Source: Burkholderiales bacterium (GTDB lineage: Bacteria; Pseudomonadota; Gammaproteobacteria; Burkholderiales; Burkholderiaceae_C). Taken from it: a stretch of 9,107 bases of DNA. Location: positions 1 to 9,107 of the forward strand of contig SXXD01000164.1 of NCBI GenBank assembly GCA_005789685.1. The letters run 5' to 3'. Both the position numbers and the translations under genes were made by a program. Shown here piece after piece: positions 7,111 to 9,107 of the stretch (its first letter is position 1; each line of letters starts with the position of its first letter). The notes under the pieces are model-generated. The model was given only the letters and a program-made list of their open reading frames with translations, had not been told where the DNA came from and made no database searches.

Positions 7111-8097
7111 TTAAAGGTCTTCTAGCAAGGGGTAGGGGAGTGACTTGAGCACCAGGCTGGGCCCACCTGCGTAGCCTAATTGAAGCGCATGCTCTGTGGC
7201 ACTGAGTTGCAGTGATGCAATGCCCCACCACTCGGGCGTTTGACCTTCAAGGGGCTGGAACTTGCTGGCACTCGAGACCATGCCGCAGGCTTGCTCGGCA
7301 TCGTCAGAAGAGAAAATTTCTTGGCCTACCAACATGGGCGCCGTGCATGAAACGATGAATGCTCTGCGTTTGAGCGTGCCGCGAAATTGACTTCTAGCAA
7401 CGACTTCTTGACCTGGGTAGCAGCCCTTCTTAAAGCTAACGCCGTCGACAGATTCATAGTTCAACATTTGCGGCACAAAAGCCTCCGCGGTTGCCGTTTG
7501 AACCATGCTGATACCCGACAAGACTTCAGCAAGTTGCCAAGCTTCCTCGGTGATATTGGGGTAGGTCTGGTTCAAGAATGCGGCGCTTGATGCTTCGCCT
7601 TTTAATCCGAACCAAATTAGCCGTTGCACTTGAGTGCCGGCATTCAATGCATTATGTAATTTGACAAAGTAAGTTTCACCTACTTGCCTTGCCTGCCAAG
7701 GCGCTGCTTCTTTCAAGGCTGGGCAGGCAATCAGGGCGGTTTCGCCAAGCAGGCCGCGAATGTCGTAAAGCCCTGACGCATCGCTGATTTTCAACTTGGC
7801 ACGCATCACAAACATCGACAAGCGCTTAACCATGGCTTGCAGCAAATCTTGGTGGCAGACCAAGAGGAACTTTTCTTTGCTGACCTTCAGCACCACAAAA
7901 CTACCCAACAAGCGGCCTTTGGCAGAGCAATAACCTGCAAAGCGAGCCTGCCCCTCTGGCAATAGCAAGACATCGTTGGTCAGTTGTCCTTGTAAAAATG
8001 AGCCGGCATCGGGGCCCTCGGCCAAAATGAGCCCCCAATGTTGGGGCTTCAGCAGGCCAGAAGGCGAGAATTTCAAATGAGGTTCAATCAGGTCCAT
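7111..8097 (-). CDS. ygfZ: YgfZ/GcvT-domain folate-binding protein (Fe-S cluster maintenance)
   Basis: A 328-residue member of the YgfZ family, which resembles the T-protein of glycine cleavage, binds tetrahydrofolate and helps make or repair Fe-S clusters in enzymes such as MiaB. The diagnostic motif KGCYPGQE is present at residues 224-231 with the essential Cys226, followed by VVARSQFRGTLKRR. The N-terminal half has the aminomethyltransferase-like stretches GPDAGSFLQGQLTNDV (28-43) and GYCSAKGRLLGSF (55-67). The ATG fits the family's N-terminus. The nearest purine-rich site on the minus strand, AGAGGAG, lies about 14 bases upstream, longer than ideal, so initiation may be weak. The gene is transcribed away from mltG. 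The protein is cytoplasmic and likely constitutively expressed. The motif makes the family call sure. Confidence 0.95.
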   Translation of the reverse strand: MDLIEPHLKFSPSGLLKPQHWGLILAEGPDAGSFLQGQLTNDVLLLPEGQARFAGYCSAKGRLLGSFVVLKVSKEKFLLVCHQDLLQAMVKRLSMFVMRAKLKISDASGLYDIRGLLGETALIACPALKEAAPWQARQVGETYFVKLHNALNAGTQVQRLIWFGLKGEASSAAFLNQTYPNITEEAWQLAEVLSGISMVQTATAEAFVPQMLNYESVDGVSFKKGCYPGQEVVARSQFRGTLKRRAFIVSCTAPMLVGQEIFSSDDAEQACGMVSSASKFQPLEGQTPEWWGIASLQLSATEHALQLGYAGGPSLVLKSLPYPLLEDL

Positions 8098-8141
8098 GGC
8101 TGAATTATGATCTCCTCTGAGTAACCCAAAGGATCCAAGGT
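8098..8141. promoter_or_regulatory. Short divergent ygfZ / mltG spacer with candidate -10 box
   Basis: Only 44 bases separate the two divergent start codons. TATGAT at 8106-8111 on the plus strand is a five-of-six match to the -10 consensus and would start mltG mRNA near 8118. The matching -35 position (8083-8088, TTCAAT, inside ygfZ) is poor. Any minus-strand promoter for ygfZ must overlap this spacer or the start of mltG, so the two promoters probably overlap or face each other. No experiment or strong consensus supports either. Confidence 0.3.
8128..8133 (+). promoter_or_regulatory. Shine-Dalgarno AAAGGA fixing the TTG start of mltG
   Basis: AAAGGA ends eight bases before the TTG at 8142. 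The alternative in-frame ATG at 8175 (residue 12) has no comparable purine-rich site at the right distance, so the TTG is the better start. The extra 11 residues (MSRPASKAPKS) form a basic cytoplasmic N-terminus in front of the membrane segment. Confidence 0.55.
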
Positions 8142-9059
8142 TTGAGTCGCCCCGCTTCTAAAGCTCCAAAAAGCATGACTTCACGTAATAAAGCTTCGTG
8201 GGGCGTCTTTCTGACCCTGTCGACTTTGATGCTGGTGGCTGTTTTGGCGACGGCTTGGGCTTGGCTTCATTTGCCCATGGGTTTCAAAACCCAAGTTTCA
8301 GGCACTTCACCCAGCCCGCAGGTACTCGATTTGTCCATCGAGCTTGGAACCTCGCCCAAGGGCGTGGCACAAGCCTTTGCGGATGTGGGTGCCGATGTTT
8401 CTCCTTCTTTGCTGGTGCTGTGGTTTAGGCTGTCTGGGCAAGACCGCGCCATCAAAGCAGGCAGTTATGAAATCACCCCAGAGATGTCACCTCGCATGGC
8501 TCTGAACATGCTAACCCGCGGCGAGGAAAGTCTGCGCTATGTCACGCTGGTGGAGGGTTGGACTTTCAAGCAAGTCAAGCAAGCCTTGGCCAAGGCTGAA
8601 TTCCTGAAAGACATTACACAAGGCATGTCGGATGAACAAATCATGGCGCAATTGGGTCGTCCCAATGTGCACCCTGAAGGTCGCTTCTATCCTGACACCT
8701 ACAGTTATGGAAAGGGCTCTTCGGACCTTGCGGTGATGAACCGCGCCCTCAAAGCCATGGACCTTCAGTTGACCAAAGTTTGGGCGCAAAAGCCAGCCAA
8801 TTCGCCCCTCAGCACTCCAGATGAGCTTCTCATTTTGGCCAGCATCGTAGAAAAAGAAACAGGTCGTGCCAGCGATCGACCTTTTATCTCCTCTGTTTTT
8901 CACAACCGTATCAAAATTGGCATGCGCTTGCAAACCGACCCCACCGTGATTTACGGTCTGGGCGATGACCGAGTTCGAAGCCGACGACGCACTTGCTTCA
9001 GCCGTGCGGGTGGCGTGCGAAGACCGCACCGTGCATCAGGTGCGTATCTTGACCCCTGA
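8142..9059 (+). CDS. mltG: Endolytic transglycosylase MltG, C-terminus replaced at a chimeric join
   Basis: MltG is an inner-membrane lytic transglycosylase that cuts nascent glycan strands in the periplasm and is thought to set strand length. The TTG start gives a short basic cytoplasmic tail, one membrane segment (about residues 19-42, VFLTLSTLMLVAVLATAWAW), and a LysM-like periplasmic region (LDLSIELGTSPKGVAQAF through IKAGSYEITPEMSPRMALNML, then YVTLVEGWTFKQV). The YceG catalytic domain follows, with GRFYPDTYSYGKG, LASIVEKETGRASDR (catalytic Glu237, matching E. coli Glu218 by motif), and SVFHNRIKIGMRLQTDPTVIYGLGD. After GLGD (about residue 275, base 8966) the family would continue with RY-G-L and a long conserved tail to about 330-340 residues. 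Here the frame turns into an Arg-rich sequence unlike MltG and stops at 9059. The last 30 residues are therefore not genuine MltG. The usual followers tmk and holB are absent. Confidence 0.85.
   Translation: MSRPASKAPKSMTSRNKASWGVFLTLSTLMLVAVLATAWAWLHLPMGFKTQVSGTSPSPQVLDLSIELGTSPKGVAQAFADVGADVSPSLLVLWFRLSGQDRAIKAGSYEITPEMSPRMALNMLTRGEESLRYVTLVEGWTFKQVKQALAKAEFLKDITQGMSDEQIMAQLGRPNVHPEGRFYPDTYSYGKGSSDLAVMNRALKAMDLQLTKVWAQKPANSPLSTPDELLILASIVEKETGRASDRPFISSVFHNRIKIGMRLQTDPTVIYGLGDDRVRSRRRTCFSRAGGVRRPHRASGAYLDP
8950..8967. other. Chimeric junction between mltG and the exonuclease fragment
   Basis: Homology switches from MltG (last good residues YGLGD, ending 8966) to the exonuclease (first open codon 8950, first strongly typical residues from 8965). 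The two readings overlap by up to 17 bases around TCTGGGCGATG, which can encode both LGD of MltG and WAM of an exonuclease. A short shared word at the crossover is what an assembler mis-join or a microhomology recombination would leave. No insertion sequence, repeat or integrase site is present. Confidence 0.65.
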
Positions 9060-9107
9060 CAAAGATTTGGGTCAGTGCGTGAGTGGTCGCCGCGTCGTGC
9101 AAGTTGA
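8950..9107 (+). CDS. 5'-3' exonuclease (PolA N-terminal/FEN-type) internal fragment, open at the right edge
   Basis: A frame different from mltG is open from 8950 (after a stop at 8947-8949) to the window end, too short to stand out by length. From 8965 it reads MTEFEADDALASAVR, then VRILTPDKDLGQCVSGRRVVQV. This matches the metal-binding core of 5'-3' exonucleases: the EADD cluster (Glu at 8977, Asp at 8983 and 8986) and the DKD cluster (Asp at 9058 and 9064). These correspond to the EADDVLA and TADKDLYQ motifs of Taq polymerase's exonuclease domain. In a full protein about 100 or more residues would precede this point, so the ATG at 8965 is not a true start. The style (FEADDALA, TPDKDLGQCV) is nearer to the stand-alone exonucleases of high-GC bacteria than to proteobacterial PolA, which is a judgement from memory. 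By hand count the segment is about 61% GC against about 47% in the 140 bases before it. Confidence 0.75.

Noticed and set aside
7102..7135. Possible terminator between the thioesterase-GNAT gene and ygfZ
   Set aside because: Only three-base complementary arms (GAC/GTC) can be paired and there is no T-tract.
8278..8293. Inverted repeat TGGGTTT / AAACCCA with a two-base loop early in mltG
   Set aside because: The loop is too small for a stable RNA hairpin and the position is within codons of the segment after the membrane helix; no regulatory context.
8511..9029. Antisense open frame (172 codons) opposite mltG
   Set aside because: It overlaps the conserved MltG catalytic domain and crosses the chimeric join, and its translation shows no family features.
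8967..9059. Reading the mltG ending as a simple frameshift or sequencing error
   Set aside because: None of the three forward frames nor the reverse strand after 8966 contains the conserved MltG tail, whereas one frame clearly reads as an exonuclease core.

Overview
The window looks like chromosomal housekeeping DNA from a betaproteobacterium of the order Burkholderiales, most likely a freshwater Comamonadaceae relative (Limnohabitans-like). This rests on protein style, on the ygfZ / mltG divergent pair, and on moderate GC content. It is inference from protein character, not a database match. Coding density is very high, with no gene-free stretch over about 75 bases. I see no tRNA, rRNA, CRISPR array, insertion sequence, prophage or integron feature.

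Layout from left to right. (1) The 3' part of a glutathione S-transferase-like gene (+) overlaps by ATGA with a complete short-chain dehydrogenase/reductase gene (+). (2) tex (+), an RNA-binding transcription accessory protein, is followed after 3 bases by a patatin-like lipase gene with a GTG start (+). (3) This pair converges, stop against stop with no spacer, on an iron-containing alcohol dehydrogenase gene (-). A 9-bp perfect hairpin sits exactly at the junction. (4) A 74-base divergent spacer separates that gene from a two-domain gene (+), a 4HBT/YbgC-type acyl-CoA thioesterase fused to a GNAT acetyltransferase. (5) This converges, 6 bases apart, on ygfZ (-), the folate-binding Fe-S cluster repair protein. 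(6) A 44-base divergent spacer separates ygfZ from mltG (+), the membrane-anchored endolytic murein transglycosylase, which has a TTG start.

The right end is abnormal. The mltG reading is typical up to about base 8966 and then turns into non-MltG residues. A different frame opens from 8950 to the window end and reads as the metal-binding core of a 5'-3' exonuclease (PolA N-terminal / FEN type). By hand count GC rises from about 47% to about 61% across the join. The simplest reading is a chimeric join: either an assembly artefact at a contig end, made through a short shared word, or less likely a real deletion or rearrangement. The expected remainder of mltG and its usual followers tmk and holB are absent.

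Functionally the genes are a mix of stress and redox metabolism (GST, SDR, Fe-ADH), lipid and acyl-CoA handling (patatin, thioesterase-GNAT), RNA/transcription (tex), Fe-S maintenance (ygfZ) and cell wall (mltG). I found no convincing new multi-gene system. The points worth a second look are the chimeric end, the junction hairpin and the thioesterase-GNAT fusion.
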